Shown here piece by piece: positions 41,576 to 54,573 of a stretch of DNA of 64,000 nucleotides. Source of the stretch: Tabrizicola sp. TH137 (GTDB lineage Bacteria; Pseudomonadota; Alphaproteobacteria; Rhodobacterales; Rhodobacteraceae); assembly GCF_002855575.1 (NCBI RefSeq), contig NZ_PKRQ01000001.1, positions 1 through 64,000 of the forward strand. Direction: 5' to 3'. The notes under the pieces were generated by a model. The model had not been told where the DNA came from. It searched no databases and was given only the letters and a program-made list of their open reading frames with translations. The translations under genes were made by a program, and so were the position numbers. The stretch's first letter is position 1. Each line of letters starts with the position of its first letter.

Positions 41576-43524
41576 AGCGCAGAAAAAGTAAGGCGCCTGC
41601 GCAAAAGGCCATCAACAATACCGGGTCGCTTTCAAAATTCGTCAAGGGCATCTGTGACATCATGCGCCGGTCGAACTGCGCCAGCGCCCTGCAGTACGTC
41701 CCCGAGCTGACTTGGATCCTGTTCCTGCGCCTTCTGGACGCGCAGGAAACGCGGGACCGTGAAGAAGCGGAGGCGTTGGGGCGAACGGACTTCGTTCCCG
41801 CCTTGCGCTCGCCCTACAGGTGGCAGGACTGGGCCGCGCCATATTCGGACAAGCCGAGCCATCCGAAAACACCGGAAGGCAAGCCTGTTGGCTGGAAACG
41901 TCAGGAGCTGTTCGCAGCGGGCGATGGCAAACTTTTCGACTTCATCAACAAGGAACTGCTTCCTGCCCTTCATGGGCTGGACCTCGATGCAGCGACGGGA
42001 TTGCCGCGCGCTGGCGCGACACCCAAACAGCGCATCATCGGCAGGATCATGACAGCGGTGGAGCGTGTACGTGTAGATTCCGAAGCGAACCTGCGGGATA
42101 TCTTTGATCGGGTCGACGAAATCAGCGTCGACAACATCGACGATACCCACTTTTTCACGCTTAGTCAGGTCTACGAGGATCTGCTGCTGAAGATGGGAGA
42201 GAAGAACTCCGACGGCGGTCAGTTCTTCACGCCGCGCGAAGTGATCCGGGCCATGGTTCACACGGTTGAACCGAAGCTTGGCCAGACGATCTACGACCCT
42301 TGCTGCGGGACCGGTGGTTTCCTCGCGGTTGCTTACGAACACATCGCGCAGAAGCTTGGCGCGGCTCCCCTCAGCACGGATCTCGACGCACTGAAGCATG
42401 ACACCTTCTTCGGTCGCGAAAAGGAAAACCTCGTCATTCCGATCACGCTGGCCAACCTGGTTCTGCACGGGATCGACCAGCCGAATCTCTGGCATGGCAA
42501 CTCCCTAACGCGCCGGGCAACCTATGGCGCGCTGTTCGACAAGGCGCCGAAGCAGTTCGATGTCATCCTGACCAACCCGCCGTTCGGCGGAAAGGAAGGC
42601 AAGGACGCGCAGAAGAACTTTGCCTTCGAGACCAGCTCGACGCAGGTGTTGTTCGTCCAGGACATCCTTGCCGAGCTTGCTCCGAAGGGGACCTGCGCCA
42701 TCGTTCTCGACGAAGGCATGCTGTTCCGGACCAACGAAAGCTCCTTCGTTGAGACGAAGCGCAAGCTGGTCGACGAATGCGACCTTTGGGCAATTGTGAG
42801 CCTGCCGGGAGGGGTCTTCTCGACCGCTGGCGCGGGCGTGAAGACCAATTTGCTGTTTTTCACCAAAGGCAAGAAAACCGAGCGAATCTGGTACTACGAC
42901 CTGAGCCATGTGAAGGTCGGCAAGAAGACCCCGCTCACGCTGGCGCATTTCGGTTTCGACAAGGATGGGAAGCCGCTTGCCGATAGCGCGCTGCCCCCCA
43001 ACCTGACCGCCGATTGGCTTGAGCAGGAAGAGAACGCCGGGAAGCCGTTCCCATCTTATGCCCGGCTGCTGCCGCTCCGCGGCAAGACGGAGGCCGACAG
43101 CCGTTATTCCTGGACCATCGACTTTGCTGCCCGCCGCGCGAAGGCCCGCGAGGAAATGCAGCCCATCCTGGCGCAGGCAGCCGAAACCAAGGCCGAGGTG
43201 ATCGACCTCAAGGAGAAGCTCAAGCGCCTGAAGAAGCTGAAGACCTCAGATGCCGAGGTGGCTGCGCTGATCGGAGAAATCAGCGAAAAGGAAAAGGCGG
43301 CGCGAGAACTGGAGGCTCAGGCAGCTGCCATTGACGCTGCTGTCTTCGACCTAAAGGCGGTCAATCCAAGCACAGTTGCAAAGTTTGACGACCGGTCGCC
43401 CGCTGAGATCATCCAGAGCATCCACGATCAGGGCCGCATCGTGGCCGAAGCGCTCGCTCGGCTCGCGGCCTTGGTCGAAAACGACGACGCCAGCATGCCA
43501 ATGGTGGGTGTTGCGCCTCCCTGA
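41572..43524 (+). CDS. hsdM: Type I DNA methyltransferase subunit HsdM
   Basis: A 650-residue protein. An N-terminal HsdM_N helical domain (KFVKGICDIMRRSNCASALQYVPELTWILFLRLLD) precedes the N6-adenine methyltransferase core: DGGQFFTPREVIRAMV, motif I YDPCCGTGGFLAVAY and motif IV LTNPPFGG. The C-terminal region is long and coiled (AQAAETKAEVIDLKEKLKRLKKLK). It methylates the HsdS-specified site. Gene order here is R-S-M, with 4-nt overlaps throughout, ensuring coordinated synthesis. Confidence 0.95.
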   Translation: MKRRKSKAPAQKAINNTGSLSKFVKGICDIMRRSNCASALQYVPELTWILFLRLLDAQETRDREEAEALGRTDFVPALRSPYRWQDWAAPYSDKPSHPKTPEGKPVGWKRQELFAAGDGKLFDFINKELLPALHGLDLDAATGLPRAGATPKQRIIGRIMTAVERVRVDSEANLRDIFDRVDEISVDNIDDTHFFTLSQVYEDLLLKMGEKNSDGGQFFTPREVIRAMVHTVEPKLGQTIYDPCCGTGGFLAVAYEHIAQKLGAAPLSTDLDALKHDTFFGREKENLVIPITLANLVLHGIDQPNLWHGNSLTRRATYGALFDKAPKQFDVILTNPPFGGKEGKDAQKNFAFETSSTQVLFVQDILAELAPKGTCAIVLDEGMLFRTNESSFVETKRKLVDECDLWAIVSLPGGVFSTAGAGVKTNLLFFTKGKKTERIWYYDLSHVKVGKKTPLTLAHFGFDKDGKPLADSALPPNLTADWLEQEENAGKPFPSYARLLPLRGKTEADSRYSWTIDFAARRAKAREEMQPILAQAAETKAEVIDLKEKLKRLKKLKTSDAEVAALIGEISEKEKAARELEAQAAAIDAAVFDLKAVNPSTVAKFDDRSPAEIIQSIHDQGRIVAEALARLAALVENDDASMPMVGVAPP

Positions 43525-43563
43525 CGTGCACGCCACTGCTCGCGGCCTTCGCGGCGGGTGCGC

Positions 43564-44715
43564 CTACTTTGCCTGCACCTCGCCGGCCCAGAGCTTTGTC
43601 TCGGGGCTCGGGGTTCTCTTGCCATTCGCAAGGTCGAACCGTAGCAACCCGGCCTTTCTGTTTGCCGCCGCGATCTTGTTCAGATGCGTGGTCCGAACGG
43701 GAACCTGCTCCATAACCTCGCCGGCAAGCGTGCTGAACGCAATCCCGGGTCTGTCGGCAACAATACGAAGCACCAGTTCGGTGGCCCAGCCCATGTGGGC
43801 AGAACAGCCGACCCCATCACGATCAGTCTCGAAAGCGATGATCTGATCATCCGGAAAGAGCTGCGACTGGCCGCTCTCCTCTGTCTGGATAGCGTGGCGG
43901 GTGCGAACCGCCTCCTTTTCTACCTTTTCCTGAACGCTGCGGAACACCTCTACACCGAAACTACTGTGCGTGCCGAGGATCAAGCGCATCTTGATCCGGT
44001 CCTCACGAGGCTTCCGGATGGCCATGTCCGTCAGATACGTCGCGACCCGTGCCTCCTTCATCCTGGCTTTCAAGAGATGCAGGATTTTCGTTTCGTTGGC
44101 CCCCTCGGGCAGCGCCTCGAACGCAGCCTTCCAGGCGGGGTCCGCTAGGAAGCGACCGACCGATTGCGCCACACCATCCCAGCCTACGTGTCGGTTCACT
44201 TCTTCGGCCATGAAATTGAACAGGAACTCGCCGTTGAGATTCCGGAGAAAATCGAAGATCTTGCCGGACTCGACATTCCAGCCGGTTGGGTCGATGAAAG
44301 TGAAAGTGAAGCCATCGCGGCAGGCGGAGCGGATGCCATCGAGATTGTCCTCGAAAGCACCAGAGAACACCTGGATATCGAATTCGGGCTTCTGGGCTGC
44401 AAACTGTTGGAGCTTGGCGACCGAAGCCGGGTTTCGCTCGCAGAACCGGAAACGAACCTTCAGCCCCGGGCGCCCCATATCCAGTAGCGACCGGCGGACG
44501 GCATCCAGCGTTTCTATCGCCTGAGAAAATGAAGCGTCTGAGTACTTGTCCGTGTCCGAGACCCGCCAAGGGCCCGCAAATGCATCCACGAAATTGAAGA
44601 CCGGCGATCTGCCCTGGAACAGCTTGTACGCCGCTGACTCAAGGTACTTGTTGAGAAACAGGTGCTTGATGTACGACTGTTCGCGCCCCTGATAGTTTTC
44701 GATCCGCGGTGGCAT
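43564..44715 (-). CDS. tcmP: Three-Cys-motif partner protein TcmP
   Basis: A 383-residue protein starting MPPRIENYQGREQSYIKHLF. It has the TcmP pattern: the HLFLNKYLESAAYKL start, the VFNFVDAFAGPW block (about 40-51) and a methyltransferase-like Rossmann arrangement (FRFCERNPASVAKLQQF, FTFIDPTGWN, FNFMAEEVNRHV). The partner protein is encoded immediately upstream, with the start and stop sharing a base (TGATG). The activity is not known. The pair is inserted convergently to hsdM and is probably an independent defence or DNA-modification unit. Confidence 0.85.
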   Translation of the reverse strand: MPPRIENYQGREQSYIKHLFLNKYLESAAYKLFQGRSPVFNFVDAFAGPWRVSDTDKYSDASFSQAIETLDAVRRSLLDMGRPGLKVRFRFCERNPASVAKLQQFAAQKPEFDIQVFSGAFEDNLDGIRSACRDGFTFTFIDPTGWNVESGKIFDFLRNLNGEFLFNFMAEEVNRHVGWDGVAQSVGRFLADPAWKAAFEALPEGANETKILHLLKARMKEARVATYLTDMAIRKPREDRIKMRLILGTHSSFGVEVFRSVQEKVEKEAVRTRHAIQTEESGQSQLFPDDQIIAFETDRDGVGCSAHMGWATELVLRIVADRPGIAFSTLAGEVMEQVPVRTTHLNKIAAANRKAGLLRFDLANGKRTPSPETKLWAGEVQAK

Positions 44716-45473
44716 CAAGCATCCGCGGGCTGCAATGCACGGATGATGGGTTCGGGAACGATCTGCCACGGAAAGCCATTCCACTCTTCACCATCAAGAA
44801 GGCGCCCGCCTGACTTCGGCCGGGCACCGCCCCATTGTTTGAAAAAGAACGCCACATCATCACGGTCGCAGATGTCACGAAGCTGGCGGGCCCAGCTTTC
44901 GTCCATGGGTCGTGCTCGGGGGCCGCTCTCCCCCCCGACGATGGCCCACGCGACGCCCTGCAGATTAACATCCCCGATCGGTCCAAGCAGCGGCTCGAAC
45001 GAGATGAAGCGTGCGTCGGAATTGATCTGCTTGAGGTGCTCGATCCGGCTCGTGTGCGCGGCGTCCTCGACAGAAACGCCGAGCCAGATATGGCGAGGGA
45101 CCGACCCACCATCGTACCGCCGCCGGACGTAGTTGCGCATGAGCGAGCTGCGCTTGGTCAGCACCTGGTAGACGTGCCAGTCCGCCTGCTCCATTGCATC
45201 GAACACCGCGTCGATGAATGTTCGGTCGATGTCCTTGTGGAAGAGGTCGCTCATCGAGTTGACGAAGATCATGCGCGGCTTCCGCCAGAGAGCTGGCTGC
45301 TTCAGCCTAGAAGGCCAAAGCGTCAGATCGAAGCCTTGCTCGTACGGGTGTTCCGCGACGCCACGCCAGCGCTCAGCAAAGCGCTCAGCGTAGCAGTTGT
45401 CACATCCCGGACCGACCTTGGTACACCCGGTCACCGGGTTCCAAGTCGCGTCCGTCCATTCGATTTCAGACAT
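44715..45473 (-). CDS. DUF5131 / phage Gp37-Gp68 family three-Cys-motif protein
   Basis: A 252-residue protein, MSEIEWTDATWNPVTGCTKV. The three-Cys motif is GCTKVGPGCDNCYAERFA (about 17-34); CxxCxxC-like spacing and the following domains (FVNSMSDLFHKD, VLTKRSSLM, WLGVSVED, FEPLLGPIGD, VGGESGPRARPM) recall radical-SAM-like TIM barrels. It is the regular partner of TcmP. Possible role in nucleic-acid or base modification; not established. A longer GTG start lies at 45482. Confidence 0.88.
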   Translation of the reverse strand: MSEIEWTDATWNPVTGCTKVGPGCDNCYAERFAERWRGVAEHPYEQGFDLTLWPSRLKQPALWRKPRMIFVNSMSDLFHKDIDRTFIDAVFDAMEQADWHVYQVLTKRSSLMRNYVRRRYDGGSVPRHIWLGVSVEDAAHTSRIEHLKQINSDARFISFEPLLGPIGDVNLQGVAWAIVGGESGPRARPMDESWARQLRDICDRDDVAFFFKQWGGARPKSGGRLLDGEEWNGFPWQIVPEPIIRALQPADA

Positions 45474-45962
45474 CTGGGCCACCTGCTCGCCTCATCTTTT
45501 TTCAGATAGACTAACATGTGCTGGACTCAGCACAAAGTACGAACGTCCATCGGGACGAGAGTGGTCTCCAACTGCAGCTGACCTGCGGCACAGCATACAG
45601 CGTTCGATCCATGTTCCTGCCGCCGTCCAGATGATCTTTCCAACTCGCGTGCGTTTCGGATTTCAAAAAGTCATTTAAAATCCGAGGCTTGGGTCTGATA
45701 ACCGAAACCGGGGCGGTTAACAGGTCCGGAGAATATCGGCCCGGAGAGAACGCCCGTGCGCCTTTCCGGGCGTATGCCGGTTAAGAGCCCCACCCGCACA
45801 ACCCCCGAAAACAACGGAAAAATCCGGCCGCAGCCGGATCGGGAGAACGCTTTCGTGGGGGCAAGTGGCGGAGGGAGCCAACCTCGCGCCCAACTCTCTC
45901 TCGTGTCAGAGGCCGCCATTGCGCGCTTGAGCGAATTGCTGCGAAACGTTGGAAACGTCGAG
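45474..45962. other. Gene-free 490 bp segment between two leftward operons
   Basis: No supported gene. The segment is made of short GC hairpins: a perfect ACGCCCG/CGGGCGT repeat (45750-45756 and 45767-45773) and the terminator annotated at 45818. The right part contains an apparent short plus-strand frame (45756-46007) without a convincing start signal. The promoter of the DUF5131-tcmP pair should lie near 45480-45560, which is AT-richer. Confidence 0.5.
45818..45839 (-). terminator. Rho-independent terminator of the avcD operon
   Basis: Read on the minus strand: ATCCGG, a CTGCGG loop, CCGGAT, then TTTT. The perfect 6-bp stem plus T-run lies about 120 nt after the stop of the small gene at 45963, the last gene of the deaminase operon. 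Confidence 0.6.
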
Positions 45963-46502
45963 TCAATGGGCGGCGACGATTTCCCAGAAACCATCACCAC
46001 GATTTGAAAAAACTCGATTCAAATACGCAGTGAGAAAACCTACATGCTCTTCCTTAGGAACAAATAACATTATCGGCGACTGCTTTCTTTCGACAGTTTC
46101 ATGCTCAAGTCTTTGAGATATGACCCTATCACCCGCAATGAAATCTCTTCGCTGCAATGCGTGCCAAGGAAGAGGATCACGCACGTAGAGCGTATTCGTC
46201 GCGCGAAAATAGCTCAGTACTTGCTCACGACTGGTTCCGGGCAAATCGAAACGGATGACATGACGCAAGTCTAATGCGACCTTCGGCTTCTTCGACATGA
46301 TGAGTTCGCACAGTCGTTTACCGTGCAATCCATCCATAGCAACGATTTCGACCTTGTGACTCTCTTGCGTACCCACATCCTCGAATGAAAAAGAAAGCTG
46401 TTCGCTCGAACGCCCGCGAAAGCGGCGTGCCTCGGAAACCACTTCTGGCGCCGGGAGGTCGTAGCTTTCCTTGGTAATGAGACGTAGGATCGGATGTGTC
46501 AT
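45963..46502 (-). CDS. Hypothetical partner of the AvcD-like deaminase
   Basis: A 179-residue protein starting MTHPILRLITKESYDLPAPE, with only 2 nt between its start and the stop of the deaminase gene, so the two are co-translated. It has a central segment, KPKVALDLRHVIRFDLPGTSREQVLSYFRATNTLYVRD, that resembles no family I know. Base composition matches the deaminase gene. A fixed partner, antagonist or second effector of the deaminase are all possible. Confidence 0.7.
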   Translation of the reverse strand: MTHPILRLITKESYDLPAPEVVSEARRFRGRSSEQLSFSFEDVGTQESHKVEIVAMDGLHGKRLCELIMSKKPKVALDLRHVIRFDLPGTSREQVLSYFRATNTLYVRDPLPWHALQRRDFIAGDRVISQRLEHETVERKQSPIMLFVPKEEHVGFLTAYLNRVFSNRGDGFWEIVAAH

Positions 46503-46504
46503 AG

Positions 46505-48154
46505 CTACTTGGTCAAGGCTGCTTCGAGTTCTGGGTAACCCACGGTGAACGGGGACCACTCGTCCCCCCACTCTGGCGCTTCCATCTCGAAATTTCCAGT
46601 CACCTTGTCCTTCAACCGCCAGGTTTTCTCGAACGCCCTAGTGTACATACGCGGGGAAACGCCGACGAACGGCCTAAAGAGCACCTTCCCGGGTTGGCTG
46701 GGCGGCGGAGCCGTCTCAGGGCGAAGCTGCTGCTCATCCTCTTTCTTCTGCGTTGCCATAGACTTGCGCTCTGGTGGATGCCAGCTGAAGGGGTTTGTTT
46801 CAATGGCATCGTCGTGCAGCTCAAGCGCGAGGCTCTTAGGGTAAGGCTCGATGTACTGAACCTCGTACACTCCTGCGCCCACAATGTGCCGCGCGCAATA
46901 GTGACATGGGAAAGTCGTCACGAACAGCCTCGTGCCCACCGTCGACACCCCTTCGCGACCGGCCGAGAGCAAGGCATCCATCTCTGCATGTACTGCCCGG
47001 CTGAACTCGATGAGCCCGCCCAAGCGAGTCTTTCTGATCCGCGCAGCGAGCTCAAGTTTGTCGCCAATGGCGTCGAGCTCTGGCAGTGCCGCGATCAACT
47101 CATCAATAATCTTGTTCTGCTGCCGGTTACTGCTGCAGTACTTCGTTTCGCGAAAAGCGCATCTATGGTCCTCATGCTCATGAGGCCTTCCAAACCCCTC
47201 GCCGTATACCCCACCCCCCGCAGCTGGCACTTCGTTGACGCCTGTGGCAACAACCGTGCCATCGCTGTCGACCAGCGCTGCCCCCACCTGGCGCGATAGG
47301 CAAGCACTTCTCACTCTGGCGGAGTGAGCGTGATGCATCGCAGTTTCTTCCATAGTTGGTCGCACGATTTGATCGTGCGCCACAATGTTGACCAGTCTAC
47401 CAAGTGGCTCATCGAGGGCAAATTTTGTGGCTGCGGGATCATCTTCGGAGTTATCGACAAAGTAATCTGCCTCGAAAAATGCCTCAGCAACATGTTGCCC
47501 ACGCTTATTTCCCGCGTCATCAGAATCGCGCTGCATAAAGCGCTTCACTTGGTCCTTTACTTCCTGTTCTCCATGTCGCGGTTTGCGAAAATACTTCTCG
47601 AGTATCCGCTGCTCCCTCCTGCTTTCCTCACAAACAACACCAACAAGAGCGAAAGCATTTCCGTAAGTGCGCCGAAGCAAGCTGACTTCGGCAGGATGCC
47701 TTATCGAGTCTATAAGATAAGCGCGCCGTTCATTGTTTGGCCGAACTGGCTCACCTCGCACGTAGGCAACCTCAGTTGCCTGAGCCCGGCGTCGAGCAAT
47801 TTCACGCATCACCGCTCGTGCCACTTCGGCTGCATCTCGCTCGCGCATCTTGTCTCCAGCATCCTGATATGCCTCGACAAGCTCTAATGTTTTTTCAGTC
47901 GACGCCGGGACGGAATTCCCATTCTCCTCGTGCCACTGCTTTATCAGGGCGCTGGCTTTGATCCATTCAGTTTTATAGCCTGAAGCCTCGCAGGCACGCT
48001 TCAAAGATTCAATAACTCTTGAGCCACCTGCGCCAACCGGTCCAACAACCGCAAAAAACATCTCACTGGATCGGTTCTGTGAAATTACATCCTTAGATTC
48101 TTTTGCGCTCGAGATTTCAGCCTTGCCAGAGATTTTTTCTACAACTTTCGACAA
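46505..48154 (-). CDS. avcD: Anti-phage deoxycytidine-nucleotide deaminase (AvcD / dCTP deaminase type)
   Basis: A 549-residue two-domain protein. The N-terminal domain (about 33-270) is a P-loop kinase-like fold with MFFAVVGPVGAGGSRVIESL; the usual Walker A lysine is absent, as is common in this family. The C-terminal domain (about 290-480) is a zinc deaminase with RAVHAEMDALLSAG and FPCHYCARHIVGAGV supplying the HxE and CxxC ligands. These enzymes deplete dCTP/dCMP when phage infection relieves inhibition; in AvcID the inhibitor is a small RNA encoded upstream. Here the upstream 350 bp carry no gene and could encode such an RNA. Confidence 0.88.
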   Translation of the reverse strand: MSKVVEKISGKAEISSAKESKDVISQNRSSEMFFAVVGPVGAGGSRVIESLKRACEASGYKTEWIKASALIKQWHEENGNSVPASTEKTLELVEAYQDAGDKMRERDAAEVARAVMREIARRRAQATEVAYVRGEPVRPNNERRAYLIDSIRHPAEVSLLRRTYGNAFALVGVVCEESRREQRILEKYFRKPRHGEQEVKDQVKRFMQRDSDDAGNKRGQHVAEAFFEADYFVDNSEDDPAATKFALDEPLGRLVNIVAHDQIVRPTMEETAMHHAHSARVRSACLSRQVGAALVDSDGTVVATGVNEVPAAGGGVYGEGFGRPHEHEDHRCAFRETKYCSSNRQQNKIIDELIAALPELDAIGDKLELAARIRKTRLGGLIEFSRAVHAEMDALLSAGREGVSTVGTRLFVTTFPCHYCARHIVGAGVYEVQYIEPYPKSLALELHDDAIETNPFSWHPPERKSMATQKKEDEQQLRPETAPPPSQPGKVLFRPFVGVSPRMYTRAFEKTWRLKDKVTGNFEMEAPEWGDEWSPFTVGYPELEAALTK

Positions 48155-48510
48155 GACATTCCCCGCAATGTTCGTTTATGGGCCGGCGTCACGTGTCCGA
48201 CGATCACCTTGATCGCCGCGCCAGTCAATCAGGATCGTACCAACCCTAGCTGGCACATAAGGCGCTGGCTGTGACTGGACCAGACCCATCGAGGTCATTG
48301 AGTAACATCATGGTCTCCTCGATCACTAACCCTGCGATGGCGGGCGTCGTGGCCGCCATTATGTCATGATGTAAGGCCAGCGCTCCGCGCAGCTACTTGG
48401 TTCTGCGATCATTTTCGATTGATCAGTAGCATATACGTGGCTACGGTCGAGGAAAGCCCAGAAATTGGGCGCGCATAATTTCCATGCGCATCGACCGATG
48501 ACGGGAGAGC
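48155..48510. other. Gene-free divergent region; promoters and possible AvcI-like RNA
   Basis: Lies between avcD (leftward) and the WYL regulator (rightward). No protein gene is visible. It must contain both promoters. In known AvcID systems a noncoding RNA inhibitor gene sits directly upstream of avcD, so the minus-strand part (about 48155-48420) is a candidate; I cannot verify a conserved structure by eye. The rightmost 90 bp contain inverted repeats. Confidence 0.45.
48456..48489. promoter_or_regulatory. Paired inverted repeats upstream of the WYL gene, candidate operators
   Basis: GCCCA-GAAAT-TGGGC (48456-48470) is directly followed by GCGCAT-AATTTCC-ATGCGC (48471-48489), both perfect. 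GTAGC/GCTAC arms also flank 48431-48439. They lie 20-85 bp before the start of a BrxR-like regulator gene, the usual site of autoregulation for this family. Confidence 0.4.
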
Positions 48511-49389
48511 GTGGTGAGCAACGACAGGTCGGAGCTTCGTTGGGGGGTCGAGCAGAGGCTCGAGTTCATCGAGTTCCGCCTGTTCTGGGAGGGGCATGTG
48601 AACCGCAGCGATGTGATGACGCAGTTCGGGCTGTCGGTGAACCAGGCGTCATCCGACCTGAGCCGCTACATCGGCCTCGCCCCTCATAACATGGACTACG
48701 ACCGCAGCCTGCGGACCTATGTGCGCCAGCCGGGCTTCAGTCCGGTGTTCGACAAGCTTGATGCCGGTCGCTACCTCGCCCAACTGCGGTCGGTCGCCGA
48801 CGGCATCCTCGATCAGGACGATTGCTGGATCGCAGGACTGCCCGCCTACGATTCCGCCCCCACGCCGGCGCGCGGTGTCGATCCCGCAACCCTCCGGTCC
48901 GTGGTCGACGCGATCCGCCGATCCGAGGCGATCGAGGTGCAGTATCAGTCCCTGTCCAACCCGGAGCCCCGGTGGCGCTGGATCGCACCGCACGCCATCG
49001 CCTTCGACGGCTTCCGCTGGCACACCCGCGCATTCTGCGTCACCGACGAGGTGTTCAAGGATTTCCTGCTGTCCCGGATCCTCGACATCCGCGCATCGCG
49101 CGGGTCCGACGTTCTGGCCGAGCACGATCAGGACTGGCACACCTTTGCAACGCTGGAAATTGGCCCCCATCCAGCCCTATCCGATACGCAGGCCAAGGTT
49201 ATCGCGCTCGACTACGGCATGAGTGGCGGCAAGGCTGAGATCAGCGTTCGACGGGCGCTGCTTTACTATGCGCTCCGTCGGCTTGGGCTCGATACCGATC
49301 CTGCTGCCAGGAAGCCCCAAGACCAGCAGATCGTGCTTTTGAACCGTGACGCGATCCTCGGCCGCCAAGGTCAGGCAGGGGAGCAGTAG
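48511..49389 (+). CDS. WYL-domain transcriptional regulator (BrxR/CapW-like)
   Basis: A 292-residue protein from tandem GTG codons (48511 or 48514) after GGGAG. An N-terminal winged helix-turn-helix (about 15-75: RLEFIEFRLFWEGHVNRSDVMTQFGLSVNQASSDLSRYIGL) is followed by a WYL domain (about 125-200: AIEVQYQSLSNPEPRWRWIAPHAIAFDGFRWHTRAFC) and a C-terminal WCX-like extension. BrxR/CapW regulators repress defence operons until infection. It is 8 nt upstream of the giant helicase gene, heading the operon. The protein is typical in size for the family. Confidence 0.9.
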   Translation: MVSNDRSELRWGVEQRLEFIEFRLFWEGHVNRSDVMTQFGLSVNQASSDLSRYIGLAPHNMDYDRSLRTYVRQPGFSPVFDKLDAGRYLAQLRSVADGILDQDDCWIAGLPAYDSAPTPARGVDPATLRSVVDAIRRSEAIEVQYQSLSNPEPRWRWIAPHAIAFDGFRWHTRAFCVTDEVFKDFLLSRILDIRASRGSDVLAEHDQDWHTFATLEIGPHPALSDTQAKVIALDYGMSGGKAEISVRRALLYYALRRLGLDTDPAARKPQDQQIVLLNRDAILGRQGQAGEQ

Positions 49390-49397
49390 GATTTTCC

Positions 49398-54569
<5,172 letters not shown>

Positions 54570-54573
54570 TCTG

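Noticed and set aside
45756-46007. Plus-strand 83-codon gene after the avcD operon
   Set aside because: Lacks a start signal and covers the operon's hairpins and terminator; best explained as noncoding.
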